Assembly (NCBI RefSeq): GCF_012935325.2 | Contig: NZ_JABBYG020000001.1 | Location: forward strand, 248,001-312,000 | From: Paenibacillus sp. PL91 | Lineage (GTDB): Bacteria > Bacillota > Bacilli > Paenibacillales > Paenibacillaceae | Direction of reading: 5' to 3' | DNA length: 64,000 nt | Shown here: positions 16,799-26,510 of the stretch, in pieces | Layout of the letters: the number at the start of each line of letters is the position of its first letter | Numbering within the stretch: the first letter of the stretch is position 1 | Position numbers and translations under genes: made by a program | Notes under the pieces: model-generated | What the model saw: the letters and a program-made list of their open reading frames with translations, nothing else | What the model was told of the DNA's origin: nothing | The model's database searches: none

Positions 16799-19126
16799 AT
16801 GACGAATCCAAATGAACAGTTGCAGCAGGAACAGCAGCGTGTAAATGATGTGACGGGAATCATCCGCTCACGTATAGAGGAATTTCAAAAACAGGTTGGC
16901 GGTATGCGTGAGGATATTGTCGATATACGCCGTAATTTTTGGGACGATGTAACGCTTAATTTCGAGGATGCGGCAGAATCTGCCGAGTCGCACGCAAGCA
17001 TGAAGCAGCAGGCAGAAGTACTGTCTGAACGTGAAAGAAGCCACCGGCATGCGGAGGAGCAGCTCAAAACGCTGTTAAAGCTGGAGCATTCCCCGTATTT
17101 CGGCCGAATCGATTTTGTAGAGCAAGGGCAAGCGAAGCCGGAACCGATTTATTTAGGTGTCGGATCGCTGCTTGATGAGAGCGGTTATGATTACTTAATC
17201 TACGACTGGCGTGCGCCAGTCTCCAGCCTTTATTATGATTACGGCCCGGGTCCGGCACAATATGAGACGCCGAGCGGATCGATTAACGGCGAGATGTCGC
17301 TCAAACGTCAATATATTATTCGCGATGGACAAATTCGCAGCATGTTCGATACAGGCGTCACCATAGGCGACGAGCTGCTTCAAGAGGTATTAGGAAAGCA
17401 ATCCGACGCTCAGATGAAAAGTATCGTTGCGACGATCCAGCGGGAGCAGAACCGCATCATTCGTAACGAACGGGCCCGGCTGCTCATCGTACAGGGAGCT
17501 GCGGGAAGCGGTAAAACGTCAGCCGCTCTGCAGCGCGTAGCCTATCTGCTGTATCGGTATAGGGGCTGGCTGAACGCCGACCAAATCGTTTTGTTTTCCC
17601 CCAATCCGATGTTCAACAGCTATGTTGCAACGGTACTGCCTGAGCTTGGCGAGCAAAATATGCAGCAAACGACCTACCAGCAATACCTAGAGCATAGACT
17701 CGGTGACACGTTTGCGCTTGAAGATCCTTTTTCGCAGATGGAATACACGCTGGCTGCTGACCGCGATAACGAATATGAAGCTCGAATTGCAGCGATTACT
17801 TACAAGTCCAGTGCAGCCTTCATGCATCTGATCGATGGTTATGCAGCAGCGCTCGGTCATGAAGGCCTGGTGTTTAAAGCTGTTACATTTAAAGGACGCA
17901 CGTTGATTTCTCAGTCGGATATTGCAGAGCAATTTTATAAATGCGATCATTCGATTTCGATCGGCAACCGCATGCGCTTAACGGCGGAATGGATGCTGAA
18001 GGAGCTGACTAAGCTTAGCCGGCTGGAACGTGAGCAGGATTGGGTGAAGGAGCAGATTGAGCTGCTCGATCAAGAGGCGTATGCCAAAGCCTTTGAAGAG
18101 CTGCAGCGAAAAAATCGGTTTGCGGGCAATTCCTTCGATGATTTTGATGCGGAGCATGATTATTTGGCTGCTATGGTCGTGCAGGCGAAATTCAAAAAGC
18201 TGCGCAGAAGAGTGAAGCGTTTGTCATTTCTTGACGTTCCGGCAATCTATCGGCGTTTGTTCGACAATAATCAAATATTATTGGATCGCTTGCAGGCAAG
18301 CGAGCATCAGCTTCCAGATAAGTGGAAGGAAATAAGCAAGCAAACGATCGCCATGCTGAGCAGCGGCAATATTTTCTATGAGGATGCTACGCCGTACTTG
18401 TACTTAAAAGAAAAGCTGGAAGGCTTTCATACCAACACGTCGGTAAAGCATCTATTTATTGATGAGGCTCAGGATTATTCGCCGTTTCAGTATCATTACC
18501 TTAAGCGGATTTTTCCTAACTGTAAAATGACCGTGCTTGGCGATTTAAATCAGTCGATATTCGCACATGCTGTCGCTGGCAATGGATTTGAACCGTTGTC
18601 GGAGCTTTATAGCGAGGAAGAAACGGAGAAGATTGTTCTTACAAGAAGCTATCGCTCAACTCGGCCAATCGTAGCCTTCACGAGCCGAATGATTGAAGGG
18701 GGCGACCAGATCGAGCCTTTCAACCGAGATGGCGAAGAGCCAACAATAACGAAGGCAGAAGATGATTCGCAGCTTGTGCAGCAGATGAAGGAACGAATCG
18801 ATCAATTGGTGAGATCGGGTTATCAATCGATAGCGGTCATATGTAAAACGGCTGCCGAAAGCAACCGCGTGCATGCAGCCTTGCAGATCTATCTTCCAAA
18901 GCTTCGACTTGTCGAGAAAGAAACGGTTACTTTTGAAAAAGGTATTATTGTCATTCCCTCGTATCTTGCGAAAGGTGTCGAATTTGATGCTGTGCTGATT
19001 AGCAATGCAAGCCAAAATTGCTATGGGCAAGAAAGCGAGAGAAAGCTGTTTTATACTGCATGCACGAGAGCGATGCATGAGCTGCATCTGTTTTATACCG
19101 ATGAGCTCACGTCATTTATCCAGTAG
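16799..19126 (+). CDS. helD: RNA polymerase recycling motor HelD (UvrD-like helicase family)
   Basis: The protein has 775 residues, matching Bacillus HelD (YvgS, 774). The N-terminal coiled-coil arm covers about residues 1-100, followed by FGRIDF and a YDWRAPVSSLYY motif near 145 typical of HelD. Walker A GAAGSGKTS lies near 235, Walker B LFIDEAQDYS near 553, and the C-terminal helicase motifs SYRSTRPI and KGVEFDAVL follow. HelD binds RNA polymerase and uses ATP to release it from stalled complexes or DNA. The upstream AAGGAGTG is a good ribosome site. It is convergent with the PAS-HTH gene, two bases apart. Confidence 0.93.
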   Translation: MTNPNEQLQQEQQRVNDVTGIIRSRIEEFQKQVGGMREDIVDIRRNFWDDVTLNFEDAAESAESHASMKQQAEVLSERERSHRHAEEQLKTLLKLEHSPYFGRIDFVEQGQAKPEPIYLGVGSLLDESGYDYLIYDWRAPVSSLYYDYGPGPAQYETPSGSINGEMSLKRQYIIRDGQIRSMFDTGVTIGDELLQEVLGKQSDAQMKSIVATIQREQNRIIRNERARLLIVQGAAGSGKTSAALQRVAYLLYRYRGWLNADQIVLFSPNPMFNSYVATVLPELGEQNMQQTTYQQYLEHRLGDTFALEDPFSQMEYTLAADRDNEYEARIAAITYKSSAAFMHLIDGYAAALGHEGLVFKAVTFKGRTLISQSDIAEQFYKCDHSISIGNRMRLTAEWMLKELTKLSRLEREQDWVKEQIELLDQEAYAKAFEELQRKNRFAGNSFDDFDAEHDYLAAMVVQAKFKKLRRRVKRLSFLDVPAIYRRLFDNNQILLDRLQASEHQLPDKWKEISKQTIAMLSSGNIFYEDATPYLYLKEKLEGFHTNTSVKHLFIDEAQDYSPFQYHYLKRIFPNCKMTVLGDLNQSIFAHAVAGNGFEPLSELYSEEETEKIVLTRSYRSTRPIVAFTSRMIEGGDQIEPFNRDGEEPTITKAEDDSQLVQQMKERIDQLVRSGYQSIAVICKTAAESNRVHAALQIYLPKLRLVEKETVTFEKGIIVIPSYLAKGVEFDAVLISNASQNCYGQESERKLFYTACTRAMHELHLFYTDELTSFIQ

Positions 19127-19128
19127 TC

Positions 19129-20022
19129 TTATTTTCTAGTTTCTGACCATATTTCATGAACCTCAATTTGAAGCTCCGAAGCGATCAGCTCTGCTGTGAG
19201 TCTTTGGGGCTTTAAAATTTTTCCGTTTCGCAGCTTCGAGATCGTTTGAATGGAAATGCCGGTTGAAGCAGAAAGGTGGCCGGCCGTTACGTCTCTTTTG
19301 GCCATCCATATGCGCAGCTTTACGGAGGCTTCGATTTTTTCGTCTACCGGACGCAAATCCCAGATGACGAAAGCAAACTCCGACACTTCACCATAACCGT
19401 CGAGGATGGGGGCAAACGTGACCGACATCTCAAGCTCAATGCCGCTTTGCTTGCTTGTCTTTAGCTTTATGCTTTTCTCTTTCTTATGCAGATAAGTTTC
19501 CTGTATAACATCCCTCATTAATCCATGATCCGTATCGGCAATGAATTGCATCAGCGTTTCGTCATTTAGCTTGCGGTCAGGTTCAAATAGCAGGGGGGCG
19601 AGCCCATCCCTCAAAAATCGGACATGCTGATGGCTGTCTACGATCCCGCTGATCATCACTTTGTTTTTTTCCGCCTGCTGATCAATCCATTTATACGGGC
19701 TCAAATCCTCGAACGTAATAACTGCGCGAATCGTACCGTCTTGGCTGCATGTTGGCAAGGGCTGCTGATCAATTCGTACCGAAATTTGACGCTCCAGCTT
19801 CGTATAGATTCCTACTTCACTTTTTAACACTTGTCTTGCATTATCAATCCTATATTTTTTAAGCAGATAGCTGCTTTTTTTGGATTGCAGCTCTGCTAGT
19901 GTGTAACCGGTTAAGCGCAGGAAGGCTTGATTGGCATCTTCAATCCGTACTTCGCGATCATTTTGGCTCAATAGGATCATCGGTTGACCCATGATTTGAA
20001 AGATTTGACTATAAATCGACAA
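19129..20022 (-). CDS. PAS domain protein with C-terminal helix-turn-helix
   Basis: The protein has about 297 residues. An N-terminal PAS domain (residues about 10-120: VRIEDANQAFLRLTGYTLAEL pattern) is followed by a second PAS-like region (about 125-235). The C-terminal 55 residues form a Cro/C1-type helix-turn-helix (TAGHLSASTGISIQTISKLRNG). This layout suggests a one-component sensor-regulator; the ligand is unknown. No ATG is available. I chose the TTG nine bases after GAGGAG, because the longer TTG start at 20097 falls in a promoter-like sequence at 20072-20101. Nearest neighbours do not identify a target. Confidence 0.72.
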   Translation of the reverse strand: MSIYSQIFQIMGQPMILLSQNDREVRIEDANQAFLRLTGYTLAELQSKKSSYLLKKYRIDNARQVLKSEVGIYTKLERQISVRIDQQPLPTCSQDGTIRAVITFEDLSPYKWIDQQAEKNKVMISGIVDSHQHVRFLRDGLAPLLFEPDRKLNDETLMQFIADTDHGLMRDVIQETYLHKKEKSIKLKTSKQSGIELEMSVTFAPILDGYGEVSEFAFVIWDLRPVDEKIEASVKLRIWMAKRDVTAGHLSASTGISIQTISKLRNGKILKPQRLTAELIASELQIEVHEIWSETRK

Positions 20023-20071
20023 AAACAAACACTCCTCTGATTTCCATTCCGGCACCAAGCAATCAAGTAAA

Positions 20072-20101
20072 AGTATAAAATAGCTGATGGTGAACAAACA
20101 A
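20072..20101 (-). promoter_or_regulatory. candidate promoter of the PAS-HTH gene
   Basis: On the minus strand TTGTTT (20101-20096) and TATACT (20077-20072) are separated by 18 bases. Predicted transcription would begin near 20065, about 43 bases before the chosen TTG start. Confidence 0.5.
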
Positions 20102-20152
20102 GTCCATGATTTTGACAGTTTGATTGTTGCAGTGATTCAAATGAGCGAATTA

Positions 20153-20170
20153 AGTTTAATTAATTAAACT
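20153..20170. repeat. 18-base perfect palindrome in the PAS-HTH / zinc-finger intergenic region
   Basis: AGTTTAATTAATTAAACT is perfectly self-complementary. It lies about 50 bases upstream of the PAS-HTH promoter and 170 bases before the zinc-finger gene. It could be an operator or a chance A/T palindrome. The rest of the 20098-20343 gap shows no gene. Confidence 0.6.
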
Positions 20171-20343
20171 CGATAGCTTAATCCATACCTATCACGTGTA
20201 TTTGGGGTCATAATTGTTCTTAATCGCTCCTAATAAACGTACAGCAGGCTTTATTCTAATCCACTTTCCCGATAATATGGATAGCAGACATCTTTTATCA
20301 AATAGGTATGAGCTATCAGGCAAACGCACAGGGGAGACGAATT

Positions 20344-20598
20344 ATGAATCATTGCAGCATAGAAAACTGTATGAAGCCGATTAAAGCAAAGGATTTGTGC
20401 GCAATGCATCATCAGCGATTGTTGCGTCACGGAGATCCTCATACCGTAAGGCCGCGTAGAGAGAAGCAAGTCCCAAATTGCAAATGGGTAAATTGCGCTA
20501 AAATTTCGATTACGAAAGGTTTTTGCTCCAAGCATTACTACATTCAGCGCGTTTTGGGCTCAGGTAATGTTGATGTTACGAAATCTGACATGAGTTAA
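20344..20598 (+). CDS. small protein with two tandem zinc-finger-like modules
   Basis: This is an 84-residue basic protein. Two similar modules each read Cys-x4-Cys, about nine residues, then a CxxH motif followed by Arg-rich sequence: CSIENC...LCAMHHQRLLRHGDP (residues 4-32) and CKWVNC...FCSKHYYIQRVLGSG (about 45-73). Single modules of this type occur at the ends of phage HNH proteins and in small proteins of unknown role. A GGGGAGA ribosome site precedes the chosen ATG. An overlapping antisense frame lacks family features. Probably zinc- and nucleic-acid-binding, but this is inference. Confidence 0.7.
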   Translation: MNHCSIENCMKPIKAKDLCAMHHQRLLRHGDPHTVRPRREKQVPNCKWVNCAKISITKGFCSKHYYIQRVLGSGNVDVTKSDMS

Positions 20599-20629
20599 AA
20601 ATTAAGCTGTCGAAATCTATGAAAACAAC

Positions 20630-20658
20630 TGTGTTTTTTTCATCAAACCATGTATAAT
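20630..20658 (+). promoter_or_regulatory. candidate glg operon promoter
   Basis: TATAAT (20653-20658) lies 73 bases before glgB. The -35 position holds only a weak match (TGTGTT, 17-base spacer), so activation or an alternative sigma factor is possible. Confidence 0.4.
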
Positions 20659-20730
20659 GTGGTTACAGTAAATCAGGCACAGTTGATTTTGATTGCTCAT
20701 AGATCATCCAACAGGGAGGTGAAACCACCA

Positions 20731-22638
20731 ATGGTTCAAACGACACCTAACGGATTATCGCACAAGGACTTATATTTATTCAATGAAGGCAGCTCCTATC
20801 ACAGCTACCGTTTTATGGGTGCGCACCTCGTTCGTGTGGACGGAAATGACGGCGTCCGATTTACAGTATGGGCTCCTAACGCAGCAAAAGTTCGTGTTAT
20901 CGGTGGTTTCAACAAATGGGATGGGAAGCTTCATCCTATGAAACGAATCGGTACGACAGGCCTCTTCACCTTATTCGTTGCGAATATCAGTGAAGGAGAA
21001 TTGTACAAATACGAGATCGTAACTGCCGATGGGAGCATTATTCGAAAGGCTGATCCGTATGCCTTCTATGCCGAGCGTCGGCCTCGAACAGCATCTATCG
21101 TAACGGAACTAAGAGGCTATGAATGGGAGGATGAAAAATGGCAGCTCGAGAAACGCAAGCTACCAGCATACTCCAACCCGCTCCTGATTTATGAGGTTCA
21201 CGCCGGTTCCTGGAAGATTAAGGGCAAAGAAGATTTTTTTACATTCGATGAATTGGCAGATGATTTAATTCCGTACACAGCTGAAATGGGATATACCCAT
21301 ATCGAGCTGATGCCTATCTCCGAGCATCCTCTGGATCAATCCTGGGGCTACCAAATAACAGGCTTCTATGGCGTAACAAGCCGTTATGGAACACCAAAGC
21401 AACTGATGCGTTTTGTTGACAAATGCCATCAGAGCGGAATCGGCGTTATTTTGGACTGGGTGCCGGGACATTTCTGCAAGGATGATCATGGCTTGCGGCT
21501 ATTTGACGGAACGCCGATCTTCGAGGGTGCTGATGCAAAGCGAGCCGAGAAGCCGCTCTGGGGAACACTTTCCTTTGATTTCAGCAAAAATGAAGTCGTA
21601 AGCTTTCTTATTTCCAATGCCATGTATTGGATGGATCTCTATCACATCGATGGTTTAAGAGTCGATGCTGTCGCCAGCATGATCAATTTACATATGGACA
21701 AACCGCCAGAAATGCATACCTACAACTACCTTGGCGGCCCTGACAACCTAGATGCTCTTCGCTTCATCAAGAAGCTCAATGAAACGGTGTTTCATTATTA
21801 CCCCGATACCCTTATGCTAGCTGAAGATTCTTCCGCTTGGCCCGCAGTCACAGCACCAACCTACAAAGGCGGCCTTGGATTTAATTTTAAATGGAATATG
21901 GGCTGGATGAACGATATGCTGCGCTATATGGCGCTGGATCCGCCCGAACGCTCGCACCACCACCATCTCATCACATTTTCGCTCCTTTACGCTTTTTCTG
22001 AAAACTATGTCCTACCTCTATCGCACGACGAAGTTGTACACGGCAAACGCTCGCTCCTAAATAAAATGCCTGGAAGCTATGAAGAGAAATTTGCTCAATT
22101 ACGCTTGTTTTATGGATTTTGGATGACGCATCCCGGCAAGAAGCTGCTATTTATGGGCAGTGAATGGGGGCAGTTCGACGAGTGGAAAGACGGCGACATG
22201 CTCGATTGGATGCTGCTTGATTACGATATGCATCGCAGCATGCACCATTATGTGAAGTCGCTTAATCACATGTATGTGAAACAACCTTCTCTCTGGGATA
22301 AAGACAGCGATCCGTCTTGCTTTGAATGGATCGATGTACATAATGCGGCTCAATCTGTCATATCCTTTATCCGCCGCGGTAAATCTGACTTTTCTATCAT
22401 CATTGCCAATTTCTCAAGAAACGACTATAAGCCGTTTCGTATCGGTGTTCCAGAGCCAGGTTCTTATCGCTCTTTCATAAATAGCAATGACAAGCAATTT
22501 GGTGGAACAGGAACACAAACACAGCTTTGCTATAGCAGCGAAAACGTCGCTTGGCATGGTCACAATCAGAGCATTTCGCTTCATTTAGCCCCCTTTACAT
22601 TCCAGTTCATCACCTTAGATCTGGGGAACACACATTAG
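20731..22638 (+). CDS. glgB: 1,4-alpha-glucan branching enzyme
   Basis: This 635-residue protein introduces alpha-1,6 branches into glycogen. The N-terminal carbohydrate-binding CBM48 domain ([20 protein letters not shown] near residue 38) precedes a GH13 barrel. The catalytic nucleophile Asp is in [10 protein letters not shown] near residue 310, the acid/base Glu in LAEDSS near 366, and the transition-state Asp in [10 protein letters not shown] near 432. GGGAGGTGA sits eight bases before the chosen ATG; the 27 extra upstream codons lack a ribosome site. It is the first gene of a five-gene glycogen operon. Confidence 0.95.
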   Translation: MVQTTPNGLSHKDLYLFNEGSSYHSYRFMGAHLVRVDGNDGVRFTVWAPNAAKVRVIGGFNKWDGKLHPMKRIGTTGLFTLFVANISEGELYKYEIVTADGSIIRKADPYAFYAERRPRTASIVTELRGYEWEDEKWQLEKRKLPAYSNPLLIYEVHAGSWKIKGKEDFFTFDELADDLIPYTAEMGYTHIELMPISEHPLDQSWGYQITGFYGVTSRYGTPKQLMRFVDKCHQSGIGVILDWVPGHFCKDDHGLRLFDGTPIFEGADAKRAEKPLWGTLSFDFSKNEVVSFLISNAMYWMDLYHIDGLRVDAVASMINLHMDKPPEMHTYNYLGGPDNLDALRFIKKLNETVFHYYPDTLMLAEDSSAWPAVTAPTYKGGLGFNFKWNMGWMNDMLRYMALDPPERSHHHHLITFSLLYAFSENYVLPLSHDEVVHGKRSLLNKMPGSYEEKFAQLRLFYGFWMTHPGKKLLFMGSEWGQFDEWKDGDMLDWMLLDYDMHRSMHHYVKSLNHMYVKQPSLWDKDSDPSCFEWIDVHNAAQSVISFIRRGKSDFSIIIANFSRNDYKPFRIGVPEPGSYRSFINSNDKQFGGTGTQTQLCYSSENVAWHGHNQSISLHLAPFTFQFITLDLGNTH

Positions 22639-22655
22639 AGAGGGAGTTGGTGTCC

Positions 22656-23822
22656 ATGGGCCGAAAAGAAATGATCGCTATGCTGCTTGCAGGAGGCGAG
22701 GGGAAAAGGCTAGGCGTACTCACGAAGGATTTAGCAAAGCCAGCTGTCTATTTTGGAGGGAAATACAGAATTATTGATTTTACATTAAGTAATTGCGCGC
22801 ACTCGGGAATTGATACGGTGGGCGTGTTAACGCAATATCAGCCGCTAGAGCTGAATCGCTATCTTGGAATCGGCAGTCCTTGGGGACTTGACCGCCGTGA
22901 TGGCGGCATGACGATTTTGCCACCGTTCATGAAACAGAAGGGCGGCGTTTGGTACAAGGGAACGGCGAATGCCATTTATCAGAACATGTCGTTCATTGAG
23001 CCTTATAATCCGGAATACGTCCTTATCATTTCGGGTGATCACATCTATAAAATGGATTACGAGCTCATGCTGCAGCATCACAAGCGCTCCGGCGCCGATG
23101 TGACAATCGCCGGCATTGAGGTGGATTGGAAAGAAGCAAGCCGCTTTGGCGTCATGCATATCGACGATGAAGATCGCATAACTGCCTTTGAGGAAAAACC
23201 TAAAAATCCGACCAGCAACATCGCATCGATGGGTGTTTATATTTTCACATGGTCCGAGCTTCAGAAATATTTGATCTATGATGAGGCAAGCCGCAGCTCC
23301 AGCCATGACTTTGGCAAGGACCTTATTCCTGCCATGATGAGGGACGGCAAACGACTCCATTCTTATCCGTTCAAGGGCTATTGGAAGGATGTCGGCACGA
23401 TCGAGAGCTTATGGGAAGCGAACATGGATCTCATTGCGGAGGAGCCGCCGCTTGAGCTCGCTGATGCCGACTGGCGAATCTACTCGGTTAGCCCCAATCA
23501 ACCGGCACAGCATATCGGGTCCTCCGCAGAGGTATCTGCTTCCCTGATAACGGAAGGCTGCATGATTGAAGGCATTGTGGACCGTTCTGTTTTGTTCTAT
23601 GGCGTCAAAGCTGACAAAGATACAATTATAACCGAGTCCGTAGTTATGCCTAACGTCCGCATAGGTGAAGGTGCGCGCATTTATAGAGCTATTATCGGTG
23701 AAGGAGCAGTCATTCAAGCGGGTGTTACGATTGGAAGCCCGGATGATGATGCGATTACTGTCATTGCTGTTGATCAATACGTGACGAACGATCATTTGCT
23801 GCAGGAGGTGGAGCACTCATGA
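22656..23822 (+). CDS. glgC: glucose-1-phosphate adenylyltransferase, catalytic subunit
   Basis: GlgC makes ADP-glucose from ATP and glucose-1-phosphate, the committed step of glycogen synthesis. The 388-residue protein shows the N-terminal nucleotide-binding motif [15 protein letters not shown], the [11 protein letters not shown] segment, WYKGTANAI, the [10 protein letters not shown] catalytic motif near residue 125, and a C-terminal left-handed beta-helix with hexapeptide repeats. AGGGAG lies nine bases ahead of the ATG. The longer frame starts inside glgB and is excluded. Its 3' end overlaps glgD by four bases (ATGA). Confidence 0.95.
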   Translation: MGRKEMIAMLLAGGEGKRLGVLTKDLAKPAVYFGGKYRIIDFTLSNCAHSGIDTVGVLTQYQPLELNRYLGIGSPWGLDRRDGGMTILPPFMKQKGGVWYKGTANAIYQNMSFIEPYNPEYVLIISGDHIYKMDYELMLQHHKRSGADVTIAGIEVDWKEASRFGVMHIDDEDRITAFEEKPKNPTSNIASMGVYIFTWSELQKYLIYDEASRSSSHDFGKDLIPAMMRDGKRLHSYPFKGYWKDVGTIESLWEANMDLIAEEPPLELADADWRIYSVSPNQPAQHIGSSAEVSASLITEGCMIEGIVDRSVLFYGVKADKDTIITESVVMPNVRIGEGARIYRAIIGEGAVIQAGVTIGSPDDDAITVIAVDQYVTNDHLLQEVEHS

Positions 23823-24931
23823 AGCACAAAGTCATGGGCGTCATCAATCTAATTCATGAGACCGATGAGCTTGAACGACTTACGCAGGGACGGTGCCTCG
23901 CAACGGTACCCTTTGGCGCGCGTTATCGCTTAATCGATTTTGTATTGTCTAGCATGGTTAATTCAGGCATCTCGAAGGTAGCCGTATTTGCCCATACAAA
24001 ATACCGTTCGCTAATGGATCATCTTGGTTCAGGCAAGCATTGGGATTTGCAGCACCGTCAAAGCGGATTATTTGTGCTACCGCCGGCAACAGACGATATC
24101 CAAGAGATAAGTCGGGGCGATTTGTATCACTTCTATCAGCAGCGCGATTATTTTAATCGCTCGTCGTTGGAATACGTTGTCATTACTCGCAGCCACATGG
24201 TGTGTAATATAGATTTTGAGAAGGTCATTCAATTTCATTTGGAGAAAGAAGCCGATATTACGGTTGTGTGCAAGCAGCAGGAGGATTTGCTCACGGGCAA
24301 AGCCCGCAAGGTGCGCATGAATGATGAAGGCCGAATCACCTCCATCCAAGACCACTATGGCCGCATGTCCAGCGACATCAGCTCCATGGAAATGTACGTC
24401 ATGCGTAAGGATCTGCTTATGGAGCTGGTTGAAACCTCGCTTGCGCAAGGCCAGGACCATTTGGTTCGGCACGCGATTTTATCCAGACTCGACAAGCTGA
24501 ACGTTTATGGCTATATGTACGAAGGCTATTTAGGTGTAGTAAATACGGTAAGCAGCTATTACCGCAACAATATGAATTTGCTCGATCCGGACGTTTGGAA
24601 GGAGCTCTTCTACCAGCCGGGTCCGATCTTTACAAAGGTTAAGGATGAACCTCCGGCTCGTTATCTAGGAGGCTCCAAGGTTACAAACTCTCTAATCGCG
24701 AACGGCTGCCGCATTGAAGGAACGGTTACCAACAGCATTTTGTTCCGCGGCGTACACGTTCAAAAAGGCGCAGTCGTGAGCAACAGCATCGTTATGCAAA
24801 ACGGCGTTATCGGGGAAAATAGCTTCCTGCAGCACAGCATTTTGGATAAAGATGTTCGCGTCGAAGCGGATCGAGACATTAGAGGCGCTGCGAGCTCGCC
24901 ATTTTTAGCAGGCAAGAGAAAAATTATTTAA
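23819..24931 (+). CDS. glgD: glycogen biosynthesis protein GlgD (GlgC-like partner)
   Basis: This 370-residue homologue of GlgC starts with the degenerate [17 protein letters not shown] in place of the LAGGEG nucleotide motif, as expected for GlgD. It retains [15 protein letters not shown] and a C-terminal beta-helix ([16 protein letters not shown]). In Firmicutes GlgD is a largely noncatalytic partner that enhances GlgC. Start overlaps the glgC stop, and GGAGGTGG lies upstream inside glgC. It is followed by a 115-base gap before glgA. Confidence 0.93.
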   Translation: MKHKVMGVINLIHETDELERLTQGRCLATVPFGARYRLIDFVLSSMVNSGISKVAVFAHTKYRSLMDHLGSGKHWDLQHRQSGLFVLPPATDDIQEISRGDLYHFYQQRDYFNRSSLEYVVITRSHMVCNIDFEKVIQFHLEKEADITVVCKQQEDLLTGKARKVRMNDEGRITSIQDHYGRMSSDISSMEMYVMRKDLLMELVETSLAQGQDHLVRHAILSRLDKLNVYGYMYEGYLGVVNTVSSYYRNNMNLLDPDVWKELFYQPGPIFTKVKDEPPARYLGGSKVTNSLIANGCRIEGTVTNSILFRGVHVQKGAVVSNSIVMQNGVIGENSFLQHSILDKDVRVEADRDIRGAASSPFLAGKRKII

Positions 24932-25046
24932 TTCAATAGGCTTATTAAGCCATCCGTTTATTTACCAAATGCGTATGCCTCGTAACTATAGCTTTCATGC
25001 AATCGGAAGCCGCGAGAAGGCGGCGTCAATAAGAAAGGAGAATCCT

Positions 25047-26510
25047 ATGAACATACTGTTCGCAACCTCTGAAGCGGTGCCGCTTGCGAAGACTGGTGGT
25101 CTCGCAGACGTTGCAGGGGCGCTCCCTAAGGCGCTGAATAAGCGGGGCGTTGATACCAGAGTCGTATTGCCAAAATATGAAGAAATTCCTGCTGCGCTTA
25201 GCTCGCAGTTCGAGCTGATCGCTCATTTCACCGTATCGTTTGGCTGGCGCAATCAATATTGCGGGCTGCTAAAAGCCGAGTTTGACGGCACGATTTATTA
25301 TTTAATCGATAACGAGTTTTATTTTAAGCGAAAAGGGCTTTACGGTTACGGGGACGATGCGGAACGGTTTGTATTTTTTTGCTTTGCAGTGATGGAAGCC
25401 GTCCGCTACATGGAATTTCACCCTGATATCGTCCATTGCCATGATTGGCAAACCGGCATTATCCCGTTTTTGCTAAAGACTCGATACTATCACGATCCGG
25501 CTTGGGCCTATACCAAATCGGTATTCACCATTCACAACTTGAAATATCAAGGCTTGTTCGGCATCGATTTGTTGAAGGATTTGCTTGGAGCGGGAGATGA
25601 TATGTTTCTTACCGACAGCTTGGAGTTTCATGGTGCCGGCAGCTGCATGAAGGGCGGTCTCGTATATGCAGATAAGCTCACAACGGTCAGCGGCACCTAC
25701 GCACAGGAAATTCAAACCGAGTACTTTGGAGAGAGGCTGGACTCGCTGCTTAGATACCGTTCGGGAGATTTGATCGGCATCGTGAACGGCATCGATGACG
25801 AGCTGTTTGATCCGATGAATGATAGCGCGCTAGAAGTGCCCTATCGAAATTCGATTAGCCGCAAGCGAAAAAATAAAGTAGAGCTTCAGCGCGAGCTGGG
25901 ACTCCCACAATCCGAAGAGATTCCTCTCATCGGAATTGTATCGCGGCTGGTCGAGCAGAAGGGCTTTGATCTTATCGCCGCTACCTTCGAGGAGCTGCTG
26001 CAAGAGGATGTTCAATTTGTTGTTTTAGGTGCCGGAGAAGGGCGATATGAGCACTTTCTAAATGATGCGGCTTATCACCATCCTGATAAGGTTGCCGTGT
26101 GGATAGGCTATGATGACAGGCTTGCACGCCGCATTTATGCAGGCTCGGATATGTTTGCTATGCCTTCTCAGTTCGAGCCCTGCGGTCTGAGCCAATTGAT
26201 TGCGCTGCGCTACCGTACCGTCCCGATTGTTCGCGAGACAGGAGGACTAAAGGACACGGTACAAGCCTATAACGAATATACTGGCGAAGGTAACGGCTTC
26301 AGCTTTACTAATTACAATGCGCACGATTATATGTATACCGTACGCAGAGCGTTAGCTCTATTTCGTAATGAGGAAGCTTGGAAGCAAATTGTGTTTAACG
26401 GCAACAAGGAGGATTATAGCTGGAACCGTTCCGCCAAAGCATATATATCCGTTTACTCACAACTTGCAGCGCATCGAAAGGAGAAGGAATCATGGCCCGT
26501 CATCTTGTAA
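25047..26510 (+). CDS. glgA: glycogen synthase (ADP-glucose dependent)
   Basis: The protein is 487 residues, a full-length GT5 enzyme. The hallmark KTGGLADVAGALPKAL lies near residues 14-29. Further motifs include HCHDWQTGIIPF, VFTIHNLKYQGLF, VNGIDDELFDP, and PSQFEPCGLSQLIALRYRTVPIVRETGGL near 370-398, which holds the conserved Glu of retaining glycosyltransferases. It extends alpha-1,4 chains from ADP-glucose. AAAGGAG precedes the ATG. The 3' end overlaps the GH15 gene by 19 bases. Confidence 0.95.
   Translation: MNILFATSEAVPLAKTGGLADVAGALPKALNKRGVDTRVVLPKYEEIPAALSSQFELIAHFTVSFGWRNQYCGLLKAEFDGTIYYLIDNEFYFKRKGLYGYGDDAERFVFFCFAVMEAVRYMEFHPDIVHCHDWQTGIIPFLLKTRYYHDPAWAYTKSVFTIHNLKYQGLFGIDLLKDLLGAGDDMFLTDSLEFHGAGSCMKGGLVYADKLTTVSGTYAQEIQTEYFGERLDSLLRYRSGDLIGIVNGIDDELFDPMNDSALEVPYRNSISRKRKNKVELQRELGLPQSEEIPLIGIVSRLVEQKGFDLIAATFEELLQEDVQFVVLGAGEGRYEHFLNDAAYHHPDKVAVWIGYDDRLARRIYAGSDMFAMPSQFEPCGLSQLIALRYRTVPIVRETGGLKDTVQAYNEYTGEGNGFSFTNYNAHDYMYTVRRALALFRNEEAWKQIVFNGNKEDYSWNRSAKAYISVYSQLAAHRKEKESWPVIL

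Noticed and set aside
20251-20535. Antisense ORF opposite the zinc-finger protein
   Set aside because: The plus-strand frame has a ribosome site and repeated cysteine modules; the minus frame has neither.
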